From positions 620,001 through 684,000 of the forward strand of contig NZ_CP087134.1 in assembly GCF_020911925.1 (NCBI RefSeq): DNA of 64,000 nucleotides. The letters are read 5' to 3'. Positions 18,881 to 27,865 of the stretch are shown piece after piece. Made by a program: the position numbers and the translations under genes. Position 1 is the stretch's first letter. Every line of letters begins with the position of its first letter. Below the pieces are notes generated by a model. It did not search any database and had not been told where the DNA came from. It saw nothing but the letters and a program-made list of their open reading frames with translations. Origin of the DNA: Flavobacterium cupriresistens (GTDB taxonomy: Bacteria; Bacteroidota; Bacteroidia; Flavobacteriales; Flavobacteriaceae).

Positions 18881-19471
18881 CTATTTCTCCTGATTCTTTT
18901 TCATGGCATTGTAATAGGCAGCACGACTAAGCGGCTCATATTCTTCTGTTTCACCAAGCATAACCAGCTTGTCATTATCTGTTTTTCTGAAACTATAGTT
19001 GGCTAAGTTTCCCGTTCTGGTACAAACGGCGTGCACTTTAGTAACATATTCAGCGGTTGCCATAAGTGCCGGCATGGGTCCGAAAGGGTTTCCTTTAAAA
19101 TCCATATCCAATCCGGCAACAATCACCCGAATTCCCTGATTGGCCAAATCATTACAAACCGTAACAATTTCGTCATCAAAAAATTGGGCTTCATCAATAC
19201 CAATGACATCGCAACCTTGTGCTAAAATTGAAATATTAGCAGCTGCCGGTACCGGTGTTGAACGAATTTGATTGGCATCGTGTGACACCACCATTTCGTC
19301 ATGATAACGGGTATCTATAGCGGGTTTAAAAATTTCGACTCTTTGTTTGGCAAATTGGGCGCGTTTTAATCTGCGAATTAACTCCTCGGTTTTACCCGAA
19401 AACATTGATCCACAAATAACTTCAATCCAACCAAATTGTTCTTTGTGATTTACTGTATTTTCGAGAAACAT
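18881..19471 (-). CDS. tdk: thymidine kinase
   Basis: This 196-residue type II thymidine kinase salvages thymidine to dTMP. The P-loop GSMFSGKT is at residues 21-28. The Walker B/DEAQFF segment and the lasso region ([23 protein letters not shown]) are present. Type II enzymes usually bind a structural zinc through four cysteines in and after the lasso. Here only the cysteine in HAVCTRTG remains and the C-terminal CxxC is absent, so this enzyme probably lacks the zinc site. Catalytic residues appear intact. It lies upstream of the small membrane protein gene. Confidence 0.94.
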   Translation of the reverse strand: MFLENTVNHKEQFGWIEVICGSMFSGKTEELIRRLKRAQFAKQRVEIFKPAIDTRYHDEMVVSHDANQIRSTPVPAAANISILAQGCDVIGIDEAQFFDDEIVTVCNDLANQGIRVIVAGLDMDFKGNPFGPMPALMATAEYVTKVHAVCTRTGNLANYSFRKTDNDKLVMLGETEEYEPLSRAAYYNAMKKNQEK

Positions 19472-19713
19472 TTTGTATTTTTCTACCTTTTAAAATGAAT
19501 AGTTTTTATTACTTTGTACTGGTAATAATTTGACGTAAAAAAATGCTTTTTTTACATTTTTCAAAAATAGATAATTTTTATCAAATCGAAGATTCGCAAA
19601 CGCTTATTAACAGAAATAAAAGTAAGATTAAGCGATTTTCCTTCGGCAATCAAAGCCATTCAGGCCAATTAAAAACACACTAAAGTACCGTATTCACTAT
19701 AATTTCAACCGTT

Positions 19714-20841
19714 ATGAAAAAAAAATTGGAAGCCGATTTAATCAGCATTGCACATCGAATTCTAAAGCTTAAAAGCAAATCCGATATCAATCAGTTATAT
19801 CTTGAAACACAGAAATTATATGAAAAACTAGCGGTTCTGAAGTTTGTAGACGAAAACTTCGACACTTTGAAACCAACAATCGGACGCAGTGAAGTAGAAT
19901 CTCATGTAGAAACCATTTTCGAAAAAGAAGATTTAGCTCCTGTAGCGATTCAAACAGAAGAAATAACTCCGGTTGCCGCTGAAGAAACTTCAGAAACCGC
20001 AGCAGAAGTAATTCCTGATCCGGAAGTTAATGAAGAAAAAGAGGAAGAGCCTGTAATTGAAATCCCGGAAGAGGAAATCAAAGAACCAATTGCTGAAACT
20101 ATTGAAGAAACCGCTACAGAAGAAATTGTAGCAGAAGAAATTGTAGCAGAAGAAATCGAAGAACCGATAATTGAAACAATTGTTGAACCGATAACCGCAA
20201 CTATCGAAGACGAAGAACCTGTAACAGAAACAATTTCAGAAGAAAAGATTGAAACGCTTGCCTTTGATACATCCATTTCCGAAGAAACAGCAGAAACAGA
20301 GATAAAAGAAACACTTTCTTTTACAACCAAAAGTGATTTAAACCCGATTCCGGATTTCAAACCTGCTTTTGAACTTACAGAGGAACCGGAAGAGAAGCCA
20401 AAGGAAGAAACAGAAACAAAACAAAATCCAATTCAATTTTTGTTTGAAGATTTTGGCGTTAATTATGCGGATGCTGAATTTGTAAAAGTAGATAGTTTTG
20501 AAGCCGTAACGCCTACCTCATCAATTCCGGAACTTAAAGAAAATAAAACCGTTGAGACTGTCGTTATAGAGAAAACAGAAACAAAAGCAACTTCCTTAAA
20601 CGAAAAACTGGCAAAAGGTTTTCATGTTGATTTGAACGATCGAATTGCCTTTACTAAAAATCTTTTCGGAAACAGCACCGAAGATTACAGCCGTGTTTTA
20701 AATCAGCTATTAACTTTCGATTCTTATGGCGAAGCAGCCGAATTTATTGAAAATATGGTAAAACCGGATTACAACAATTGGGAAGGAAAAGACGATTACG
20801 CACAACGTTTTCTTGAAATTGTAGAGAAGAAATTCTCTTAA
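19714..20841 (+). CDS. acidic, glutamate-rich protein of unknown function
   Basis: The 375-residue protein has three parts. The N-terminal helical segment (about 1-75) runs through KLEADLISIAHRILKLKSK. A long low-complexity region (about 75-290) is dominated by Glu, Ile, Thr and Pro with repeated EEIVAEEI-type units. The C-terminal segment (about 295-375) looks conserved and contains LNDRIAFTKNLFGNSTEDYS and a WEGKDDYAQRFLEIVE motif. There is no signal peptide or membrane helix, so it is probably cytoplasmic. The charged tether between two folded ends suggests a linker or scaffold role, which is inference only. It precedes rsmI by 106 bp. Confidence 0.8.
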   Translation: MKKKLEADLISIAHRILKLKSKSDINQLYLETQKLYEKLAVLKFVDENFDTLKPTIGRSEVESHVETIFEKEDLAPVAIQTEEITPVAAEETSETAAEVIPDPEVNEEKEEEPVIEIPEEEIKEPIAETIEETATEEIVAEEIVAEEIEEPIIETIVEPITATIEDEEPVTETISEEKIETLAFDTSISEETAETEIKETLSFTTKSDLNPIPDFKPAFELTEEPEEKPKEETETKQNPIQFLFEDFGVNYADAEFVKVDSFEAVTPTSSIPELKENKTVETVVIEKTETKATSLNEKLAKGFHVDLNDRIAFTKNLFGNSTEDYSRVLNQLLTFDSYGEAAEFIENMVKPDYNNWEGKDDYAQRFLEIVEKKFS

Positions 20842-20947
20842 ACACAAATCTCACCCATTTTCACGAATTTCAATACTTGATGCCATTTCGAAAGACAATG
20901 ATTTGCATCAATCTGTGAAATTCGCGTTTTAAATAACAAGCTTAATT

Positions 20948-21670
20948 ATGTCTAAATTATATATCGTTCCAACGCCAATCGGCAATCTCGAAGACATGAC
21001 CTTCCGCGCCATCCGGATTCTGAAAGAAGTCGATTTGATTTTGGCCGAAGACACCCGAACGAGTGGTAAACTCCTAAAGCATTTTGAAATCGGCACGCAC
21101 ATGCACAGCCATCATATGCACAATGAGCACAAAACAACAGAAAACTTAATCGCTCGTTTGAAAGCGGGTGAAACAATTGCGCTAATTTCGGACGCAGGAA
21201 CTCCTGCTATTTCAGATCCGGGATTTTTATTGACACGTGCTTGTGTTGAGAATAAAATTGAAGTGGAATGTCTACCCGGCGCAACTGCCTTTGTTCCCGC
21301 ATTAGTAAACAGCGGCTTGCCAAACGACCGTTTTATTTTTGAAGGCTTCCTTCCGGAGAAAAAAGGCCGCCAAACCCGATTTTTGGCTTTAGCCGAAGAA
21401 ACCCGAACCATGATTTTGTATGTTTCCCCACACAAACTACTGAAAACATTAGTAGAATTTGTGACTTATTTTGGCGACGACCGACAAGTTTGCGTTTGCA
21501 GGGAATTATCCAAAATGCACGAAGAAAATGTTCGCGGTACAGCAAAAGAAGTACTAACTCATTTTGAAAAAACAGCACCACGTGGTGAAATTGTCGTTGT
21601 TGTGGCTGGAAAAACAATTGAGAAAGAAGCTAAGAAGAGTAAATATTCTAAGGACGAAGAAGAAGAATAA
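20948..21670 (+). CDS. rsmI: 16S rRNA (cytidine(1402)-2'-O)-methyltransferase
   Basis: The 240-residue protein is RsmI, which adds the 2'-O-methyl group at C1402 in the ribosomal P site using S-adenosylmethionine. It belongs to the tetrapyrrole-methylase fold. The N-terminal LYIVPTPIGNLEDMT, the LAEDTRTSGKLLKHF segment, ALISDAGTPAISDPGF and LPGATAFVPALVNSGLP are diagnostic. The basic-acidic tail KKSKYSKDEEEE is a lineage-specific extension. It is followed directly by the 97-bp tandem repeat region. Confidence 0.96.
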   Translation: MSKLYIVPTPIGNLEDMTFRAIRILKEVDLILAEDTRTSGKLLKHFEIGTHMHSHHMHNEHKTTENLIARLKAGETIALISDAGTPAISDPGFLLTRACVENKIEVECLPGATAFVPALVNSGLPNDRFIFEGFLPEKKGRQTRFLALAEETRTMILYVSPHKLLKTLVEFVTYFGDDRQVCVCRELSKMHEENVRGTAKEVLTHFEKTAPRGEIVVVVAGKTIEKEAKKSKYSKDEEEE

Positions 21671-21982
21671 AAGTACACAATATTAGTTCAACACGAATTT
21701 CACAGATTAACACAGATTAAAAAATTCTTTGTAAATCTTTTAAATCTGTGGCGAAAAAATAAAATCAAGATTACACAATACAAATTCAACACGAATTTCA
21801 CCAATTAACACAGATTATAATCCTTTGTAAATCTTTTAAATCTGTGGCAAAAAAATAAAAACAAGAGTACGAAATACTAGTTCAACACAAATTTCACAGA
21901 TTAACACGAACCTTTGTGTTTATACTCCAATTTTAATTCGAGAAATTAGTAAAATTCGTGGCAAAAAAATAACACACACAAC
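21671..21982. repeat. tandem repeat of about 97 bp (CACGAATTTCACAGATTAACAC family)
   Basis: There is no gene in these 312 bases. A unit of 96-98 bp starts with AACACGAATTTCAC, contains AACACAGATTA and ends TCTTTTAAATCTGTGGC plus an A run. It begins at about 21691, 21789 and 21885, giving nearly three copies. Within each unit the CAGATTAA word faces TTAAATCTG, so the RNA or single-stranded DNA can fold. The third copy ends ATTCGTGGC, pairing with the opening CACGAAT. Confidence 0.85.
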
Positions 21983-22327
21983 ATGAGCGTACAAGCCTTT
22001 TTAGAAAAATTAAACCAGACTCCAACTGCAATCGCTTTTACTGAAACCATTGCAACTGTAGAAGAAAATTATAACTTCACCCCAACTGCTTTTCAAAACG
22101 GAAATCAACACAATGCTGCCGGAGAAAATTCGGGTTCCTGTAAAGTTTTTGCTTTTGCTAAATTGCAGAACTTAACACAAGAGCAAACTTTAGCCTGTTT
22201 TGGAGCATATTATTTTGATGAAGTGTTGGGCGATCCAAACGGAACAAACCATCAAAACATAAGAAACTTTATTACTAATGGTTGGAACGGAATTCAATTT
22301 GAAGGAACAGCTTTAGAAACAAAATAA
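21983..22327 (+). CDS. HopJ-type effector-family protein
   Basis: The 114-residue protein matches the small HopJ family, named for a Pseudomonas type III effector but widely encoded by free-living bacteria without such secretion systems. Supporting sequence is VEENYNFTPTAFQNG, AGENSGSCKVFAFAKL, and the terminal LGDPNGTNHQNIRNF. It has no signal peptide. The molecular role is unknown, and nothing here suggests secretion. It stands alone between two repeat-bearing gaps. Confidence 0.88.
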   Translation: MSVQAFLEKLNQTPTAIAFTETIATVEENYNFTPTAFQNGNQHNAAGENSGSCKVFAFAKLQNLTQEQTLACFGAYYFDEVLGDPNGTNHQNIRNFITNGWNGIQFEGTALETK

Positions 22328-22467
22328 TGTAAATTTTACGCTGTCAGGTTGAGCGAAGTCGAAACCCCTCGATCTGACAAAATAAAAGCACTCTTTTTAA
22401 AGATTTTGATTAAACGATTTCTAAAGTCCACAATCTAAAATCTGAAATCTAAAATCTACAATTAAAA
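22328..22467. repeat. hairpin copy of the GAAGTCGAA repeat plus AATCTAAAATC minirepeats
   Basis: TGTCAGGTTGAGCGAAGTCG starts at about 22346 and reaches CTGACA near 22379. Its ends pair (TGTCAG/CTGACA) and the middle carries TCGAAACCCCTCGA. The last 40 bases before recJ hold tandem AATCTAAAATCTGAAATCTAA-type minirepeats. Confidence 0.65.
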
Positions 22468-24168
22468 ATGCGTTGGACTTTAAAACCTAAACCTTCTCAA
22501 GATAAAATCAACCATTTGGCGCAAGCCTTAAATGTAGAAGATTTTGTGGCAACACTTTTGATTCAGCGTGGTATTGAAACTTTTGAAGAGGCTAAAAATT
22601 TCTTTCGTCCTTCGTTAGAGCATCTGCACGATCCATTCCTCATGAAGGACATGGACAAAGCGGTTGTCCGCATAGAAGCGGCAATCAACAACCAGGAAAA
22701 CATACTGGTTTTTGGAGATTATGATGTTGACGGAACAACGGCCGTTTCATTGGTTTCTTCGTATTTAAAATCTCATTATCCGAATGTTGCCACTTATATT
22801 CCGGATCGTTACGACGAAGGTTACGGCATTTCTTTTAAAGGAATTGACTTTGCCGATGACAACGGATTTTCACTAATTATCGCTCTTGACTGCGGAATCA
22901 AATCAATTGACCACATTGCCTACGCAAAAGAACGAAACATTGACTTTATTATTTGCGATCACCACAGACCCGGAGAATTTCTGCCAGACGCTGTAGCCAT
23001 CTTAGACCCAAAAAGAGAAGATTGTTTCTATCCGTATGACGAATTATGTGGTTGCGGAGTAGGCTTTAAATTAATTCAAGCCTTAGGGAAAAACAGAAAT
23101 GAAACTATCGCCGATTTAGTTCCTTATCTCGATTTAGTAGCCACCGCAATTGCCGCAGATATTGTTCCGATTACAGGAGAAAACAGAGTTCTCGCTTATT
23201 TCGGATTGCAAGTAATCAATAGTGCTCCAAGACCTGGAATTAAAGCTTTGGTTCATCAGATAAAAAAGCAAGTTTTAGATATCTCTGACGTTGTTTTTAT
23301 CATTTCACCCCGAATAAATGCTGCGGGAAGAATCAAACACGGAAATCACGCGGTAGAGCTATTGACCGAATTTAATTTTGAACAAGCACAACAATTTGCC
23401 TCAGAAATTGAGCAATACAATGCAGATCGCAAGGATCTGGACAAAAAAATCACCAAAGAAGCTTTTCAACAGATTCTAGAAAATAACGAACAAGACCGCT
23501 TTTCTACCGTTGTATTTCAGGAAGACTGGCACAAAGGTGTAATCGGAATTGTAGCTTCAAGATTAATTGAAACCTATTACCGTCCGACCTTGGTTTTCAC
23601 GAAAAGTGGCGATAAATATGCTGCTTCTGCCCGATCGGTAAAAGGTTTTGATGTGTATAATGCACTGGATGCCTGCTCAGAACATCTCGAGCAATTTGGA
23701 GGTCATATGTATGCTGCCGGAATGACACTGAAAGCAGAAAACTACAAACCCTTTAAAGCGGCTTTTGAAAAACAGATCGAAAAAACCATTTTACCGGAAA
23801 TGCGAACTCCGGAAATCGAAATTGATGCTCAAATCAATTTCACAGATTTAACTCCAAAACTGATCCGAATTTTAAAACAGTTTGAGCCTTTTGGACCACA
23901 AAACATGACGCCCGTTTTTATGACCGCTGATATAAAAGATACCGGTTATGCCAAAACATTGGGTGCCGACGAAGAACATTTAAGGCTTTTTGTCAAACAA
24001 AATGGTTCAGATGGAATTGCCGCCATTGGATTTGGACTTGGAAAAAAAATAGACATCACAAAAAATCAAAATACGTTTCAGCTTGCGTACTGCATAGCCG
24101 AAAACGAATGGAACAACACTATTTCTACTCAACTTATGTTAAAAGACATTAGAACAAATGAAAGATAA
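22468..24168 (+). CDS. recJ: single-stranded-DNA exonuclease RecJ
   Basis: The 566-residue DHH-family 5'-3' exonuclease acts in recombination and mismatch repair. The DHH domain shows the GDYDVDGTT motif, the ALDCG segment, the namesake DHH in FIICDHHRPGE and a CGCGVGFKL region. The DHHA1 domain contains ARSVKGFDVYNALDACSEHL and FGGHMYAAGM. The C-terminal OB-type domain is also present. Length and motif order are normal. Its end overlaps the following MFS gene by 11 bp, so the two are translated from one message. Confidence 0.96.
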   Translation: MRWTLKPKPSQDKINHLAQALNVEDFVATLLIQRGIETFEEAKNFFRPSLEHLHDPFLMKDMDKAVVRIEAAINNQENILVFGDYDVDGTTAVSLVSSYLKSHYPNVATYIPDRYDEGYGISFKGIDFADDNGFSLIIALDCGIKSIDHIAYAKERNIDFIICDHHRPGEFLPDAVAILDPKREDCFYPYDELCGCGVGFKLIQALGKNRNETIADLVPYLDLVATAIAADIVPITGENRVLAYFGLQVINSAPRPGIKALVHQIKKQVLDISDVVFIISPRINAAGRIKHGNHAVELLTEFNFEQAQQFASEIEQYNADRKDLDKKITKEAFQQILENNEQDRFSTVVFQEDWHKGVIGIVASRLIETYYRPTLVFTKSGDKYAASARSVKGFDVYNALDACSEHLEQFGGHMYAAGMTLKAENYKPFKAAFEKQIEKTILPEMRTPEIEIDAQINFTDLTPKLIRILKQFEPFGPQNMTPVFMTADIKDTGYAKTLGADEEHLRLFVKQNGSDGIAAIGFGLGKKIDITKNQNTFQLAYCIAENEWNNTISTQLMLKDIRTNER

Positions 24169-25438
24169 ACCCAAAAAAGCCGACCCCTATCAGGCACTTC
24201 GATATAGAGAATTTAATGTGTTTTTACTCCTGCGTTTCGCCATGGTTTTTGCCTGGTCCATGCAATTTATTGTAATCGAATGGGAAGTTTACAGCTTAAC
24301 CAAAAACCCGCTTTCTCTAGGTATTATTGGATTAATGGAAGTTATCCCAGCCGTTTCGATGGCTTTGTTTGCGGGACACATTGTCGACCAAAGAGAGAAA
24401 AAAGGATTATTGGTAAAATGCATTCTAGGCTTTTCGGTGATTAGCTTTGGCTTGTTTTTATTGACCTGGCCAAAAATAGTTGACGGATGGTCCTCTACTG
24501 TTATTTTATACTCGATTTACTTTTTGGTCTTTTTAGGCGGACTAGTTCGCGCTTTTCTCGGACCCACTATTTTTTCTCTGTTGTCGCTGATTGTACCTAA
24601 AAAAGTATATCCAAATGCTGCAACCTGGAGTAGTTCGGTTTGGCAAATTGGCGCCGTTATGGGGCCTGCCGTTGCTGGATTTTCTATTAATTTCATCGGA
24701 GTTCATTGGTCTATGTGTTCTGTTTTTGCCTTTTCGCTCTTTGCTTTAATAGCCCTGTCGCAAATCAGTAAAAAACCCATTTTGAATCCAAAAATCGGTG
24801 AACCGGTTATGGAAAGTTTAAAGGAAGGTCTCAAATTTGTATTCAATAACAAAACAATACTGGGCGTACTTACACTGGATATGGTCGCGGTTCTTTTTGG
24901 AGGAGCCGTTGCTTTATTACCTGTTTTTGCACAGGACATCCTGAAAGTCGGTCCGGAAGGATTTGGCGTTCTAAGAGCGGCACCTGCTATTGGTGCTTTT
25001 ATTACGATGTTAGTCTCCGCTTATGTGCCTTTGTATAAAAGAGCAGGAATGAAACTTTTGGTTGCCATTTTTGCTTTCGGTTTGTGTATTATATTATTTG
25101 GTGTTTCAACCATTTTCTGGTTGTCTGTGGTTGCCTTGTTCTTAAGTGGCGTTGCAGACGGAATTTCGGTCGTAATTCGCCAAACGATTTTGCAACTTAA
25201 AACTCCCGATCACATGCGCGGACGCGTTGCTGCAGTAAACTCGATGTTCGTTGGTTCATCGAATGAATTAGGCGCTTTTGAAAGCGGTTTAACAGCAAAA
25301 TTAATGGGAACGGTAACTTCAGTCGTTTTTGGTGGAAGTATGACGCTTATAACCGTTTTAGCAACCGGAATAAAATCACCATCTTTTAGAAATTTAGATC
25401 TTCAGAAAGACATGGAAGATCATCAAAATATGGAATAA
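24158..25438 (+). CDS. major facilitator superfamily transporter (EntS-like)
   Basis: The 426-residue membrane protein has about 12 hydrophobic helices. An EntS/MFS_3-type signature near the N-terminus (YREFNVFLLLRFAMVFAWSMQ) and the loop GHIVDQREKKGLLVK mark it as an MFS efflux protein. A second-half motif, TPDHMRGRVAAVNSMFVGSSNELGA, is typical of the same group. The substrate cannot be deduced. The gene starts inside the end of recJ and is followed without gap (TAAATG) by the hydrolase gene, so recJ-MFS-hydrolase forms one operon. Confidence 0.9.
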   Translation: MKDKPKKADPYQALRYREFNVFLLLRFAMVFAWSMQFIVIEWEVYSLTKNPLSLGIIGLMEVIPAVSMALFAGHIVDQREKKGLLVKCILGFSVISFGLFLLTWPKIVDGWSSTVILYSIYFLVFLGGLVRAFLGPTIFSLLSLIVPKKVYPNAATWSSSVWQIGAVMGPAVAGFSINFIGVHWSMCSVFAFSLFALIALSQISKKPILNPKIGEPVMESLKEGLKFVFNNKTILGVLTLDMVAVLFGGAVALLPVFAQDILKVGPEGFGVLRAAPAIGAFITMLVSAYVPLYKRAGMKLLVAIFAFGLCIILFGVSTIFWLSVVALFLSGVADGISVVIRQTILQLKTPDHMRGRVAAVNSMFVGSSNELGAFESGLTAKLMGTVTSVVFGGSMTLITVLATGIKSPSFRNLDLQKDMEDHQNME

Positions 25439-26362
25439 ATGAAACAATTGTTACTGACTTTCTTCTTTTTATTATCCTGCTGTTTTGTAAAAGGCCAAAA
25501 TCTGTACATCAAAACATACGGTGATAAAACGAAGAAAGCTTTAATTTTCATTCACGGAGGCCCGAGCGGGAATTCAACTTTATTTGAAAGTACAACAGCC
25601 CAAAAACTGGCTGACAATGGCTTTTATGTTATTGTTTACGATCGCAGAGGCGAAGGAAGATCTGTAGATTCGACCGCTAATTTTACTTATGATGAAGCTT
25701 TTCAGGACTTAAATGGAATTTACAAAAAATATCATCTGAAGAAAGCTACACTTATCGCGCATAGTTTTGGAGGGTTGGTTGCCACACTTTATACCGAGAA
25801 ATTTCCCAAAAAAGTAAATTCGCTTGTACTTGCAGGAGCTCTGATCTCACAACAGGAAACCTACGACCATATTCTGAAATCTGTAAAAAAGACTGCTTTA
25901 GAAAAAGGCAATACTACACAATTACAAAAGATCACTCTCACAGAAAACCTAAATAAAAACTCCGCCGCATACCGAAAGGCTTGTTTTGATCTGGCCAGTG
26001 AAAACGACTACTTTAAAATGCCCAATCCGACCGAGGCATCAAAAAAGCTATACAGCGATTATGAAACTGGTCCTTTTTATAAAACAAACATTAGAAATAA
26101 AAACGCCCCGATTCTTTTTTATACTAATGAAAAGCGCAACAACATCAACAACAAACCTGTACTAGAAAAAATAAAAGCTCAGGGCATCCCAATCTACGCT
26201 GTTTATGGTCAGGATGATGGTATTTTTTCTTCAGATCAGATCAATTGGATTGAGAATTTAGTAAGAGAAGATCATTTTACTCTGATTGGAAACTGCTCCC
26301 ATTATTTATATACAGATCAGCAAGAGGCCTTTTTATCCAGTATCCAAAAATGGATTAAGTAA
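25439..26362 (+). CDS. exported alpha/beta hydrolase
   Basis: This 307-residue alpha/beta-hydrolase-fold protein has an N-terminal signal peptide (about 1-19, ending VKGQ) and is probably periplasmic. The oxyanion region HGGPSGN is at about residues 39-45. The nucleophile elbow AHSFGG supplies the serine, YGQDDGIF the likely acid and NCSHYLY the histidine. The arrangement resembles proline-iminopeptidase-type S33 hydrolases, but the substrate is open. Its ATG abuts the MFS stop codon. Confidence 0.87.
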   Translation: MKQLLLTFFFLLSCCFVKGQNLYIKTYGDKTKKALIFIHGGPSGNSTLFESTTAQKLADNGFYVIVYDRRGEGRSVDSTANFTYDEAFQDLNGIYKKYHLKKATLIAHSFGGLVATLYTEKFPKKVNSLVLAGALISQQETYDHILKSVKKTALEKGNTTQLQKITLTENLNKNSAAYRKACFDLASENDYFKMPNPTEASKKLYSDYETGPFYKTNIRNKNAPILFYTNEKRNNINNKPVLEKIKAQGIPIYAVYGQDDGIFSSDQINWIENLVREDHFTLIGNCSHYLYTDQQEAFLSSIQKWIK

Positions 26363-26658
26363 AGTCACTACATTGCTGGTAAGCAACAAACAAGAATAGT
26401 CGCGAGGTTAAAAGATAGAAATCTCCAGAAAATCTCGCAAAGTCGCAAAGTCGCAAAGTTTTTTTTTAACCTTTATCGCTTTGCTCCTATGCGCCTTTGC
26501 CCCAAAAAAATTTAAAAGTTTTTTACTTCCTTACAACTATTGGACCTTATTCTAAAATTGACACACCTTAGCGCAATTAAAATTTATCTTATTTTATGAT
26601 TTTTTTATTTAGAATTAATATAAATAATATTTATATTTGTTGAAATAAAAGATTTACG
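26363..26658. repeat. GCAAAGTCGCAAAGT repeat gap
   Basis: Three tandem 9-base CGCAAAGT-type words at about 26434-26459 are followed by a T run. The opposing words CGCTTTG and GCGCCTTTGCCCC lie at 26477-26502, forming an imperfect inverted pair of the same family that flanks the GxxExxY gene. The remaining bases are AT-rich promoter DNA. I see no gene. Confidence 0.7.
26632..26639 (+). promoter_or_regulatory. probable -7 promoter element
   Basis: TATATTTG matches TAnnTTTG and lies 19 bp before the next start codon, implying a very short leader. Confidence 0.5.
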
Positions 26659-27015
26659 ATGAGAGAAATTGCGCAAATATACCATAACAATTTTGGAATA
26701 TCCTTTTACTGGAAGAATGGAAAACAAGTTATATCAGAGAAAGTTCAACTTGTTTTTAAAGAAACCGGTTTTTATTTTACAGTTGAAGAATTGAATCAAT
26801 TTTGTGATTTGATTGAAGATAGCATGACCGAAAATGCTTGTTGCGAAGCTTGTGAATTAAAATATTCCTGTCATAAATTTCTACTAAAAACACCTTGTTC
26901 TCAAATAGACCTGGCTGTTTCTATGACAGAATTGAAATCGATTAAAGATTTGGTTGAAGGTTCCTTATTCAAAATTGAATTGGAAGAGTATGTATATGGC
27001 GTAGGTTTAAACTAA
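26659..27015 (+). CDS. cysteine-containing small protein of unknown function
   Basis: The 118-residue cytoplasmic protein has six cysteines. Five fall in the middle: CCEAC and C-x6-C (ENACCEACELKYSCHKF), then C in KTPCSQIDL. This spacing could bind a metal, but no known zinc or iron-sulfur consensus is complete. The N-terminal half (YHNNFGISFYWKNGKQVISE) resembles small Bacteroidota proteins annotated as DUF6686, although I am unsure. The gene is monocistronic with its own promoter-like element and converges on lpxH. Confidence 0.75.
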   Translation: MREIAQIYHNNFGISFYWKNGKQVISEKVQLVFKETGFYFTVEELNQFCDLIEDSMTENACCEACELKYSCHKFLLKTPCSQIDLAVSMTELKSIKDLVEGSLFKIELEEYVYGVGLN

Positions 27016-27039
27016 GAAATAGTCTAAAAATCTCCGTGT

Positions 27040-27792
27040 TTACTTCTCGAATTTCAGCAGTTCGAAATTATTTCCATCAAAAACACCATAGGTAAAATAG
27101 CCAATCCAATCGCCTAGATTTACATAATCGGAATTTTCACCGACCGGCATGATCATTGGCAAATGACGATGACCAAAAACAAAATAGTTGTAGTGTTTGG
27201 TTTCTAGTTTACGCTTAGCATATAATACAAGCCATTCGTTTTCTTCGCCCAGAAATTTCACATCCTCAGCACCCGAAATCAATTTATTTTTGACTGACAG
27301 GTATTGTGCCAATCGAACACCGATATCAGGATGCAACCAGCGGAAAAGCCACTTAGAAAAAGGATTCGTAAACACTTTTTTCATTCGTTTGTACCCCATA
27401 TCACCGGGTCCTTTACCATCACCATGACCTATTAAAAAGGTTTTACCGTTAAAAGTAAACTCTTTATTATCGTGATAAACCGGTATATTCAATTCGGTTT
27501 GAAAATAATCTTCCATCCACAAATCGTGATTTCCGACAAAAAAATAGATTGGGATTCCACTATCGCGAATTTCAGCCAGTTTTCCCAAAACGCGTACAAA
27601 TCCTTTTGGGACAACCGTTTTGTATTCAAACCAAAAATCAAACAGATCTCCCAACAAAAAAATAGCTTCAGCATCGTGCTTCACCTGCTCTAACCAAGCC
27701 ACAAATTTTTGTTCACGAGGAAAACTCAACTCTGCAGTCGGAGCTCCAAAATGCTGATCAGAAGCAAAATATACTTTTTTATTTGAAATCAT
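27040..27792 (-). CDS. lpxH: UDP-2,3-diacylglucosamine diphosphatase
   Basis: The 250-residue metallophosphoesterase hydrolyses UDP-2,3-diacylglucosamine to lipid X, the fourth step of lipid A synthesis, at the inner face of the membrane. The five metal-binding motifs are visible: SDQHFGAP, LLGDLFDFWFEY, FVGNHDLW, LIGHGDG and VFGHRHLP. The FDFWFEY segment is typical of LpxH. It lies 73 bp downstream of queD on the same strand. That short gap contains another TTGGAATTTGGAATTTGGAG repeat. Confidence 0.94.
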   Translation of the reverse strand: MISNKKVYFASDQHFGAPTAELSFPREQKFVAWLEQVKHDAEAIFLLGDLFDFWFEYKTVVPKGFVRVLGKLAEIRDSGIPIYFFVGNHDLWMEDYFQTELNIPVYHDNKEFTFNGKTFLIGHGDGKGPGDMGYKRMKKVFTNPFSKWLFRWLHPDIGVRLAQYLSVKNKLISGAEDVKFLGEENEWLVLYAKRKLETKHYNYFVFGHRHLPMIMPVGENSDYVNLGDWIGYFTYGVFDGNNFELLKFEK

Positions 27793-27865
27793 TTAATTAA
27801 AATACGTTTGAAATTGAATTTTAAAACCCAAACATTTTTGGAATTTGGAATTTGGAGTTTGGAAT

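Noticed and set aside
19950..20360. 136-residue serine/valine-rich minus-strand frame
   Set aside because: It is the antisense shadow of the glutamate-rich repeats (GAA codons read as TTC/TCT on the other strand).
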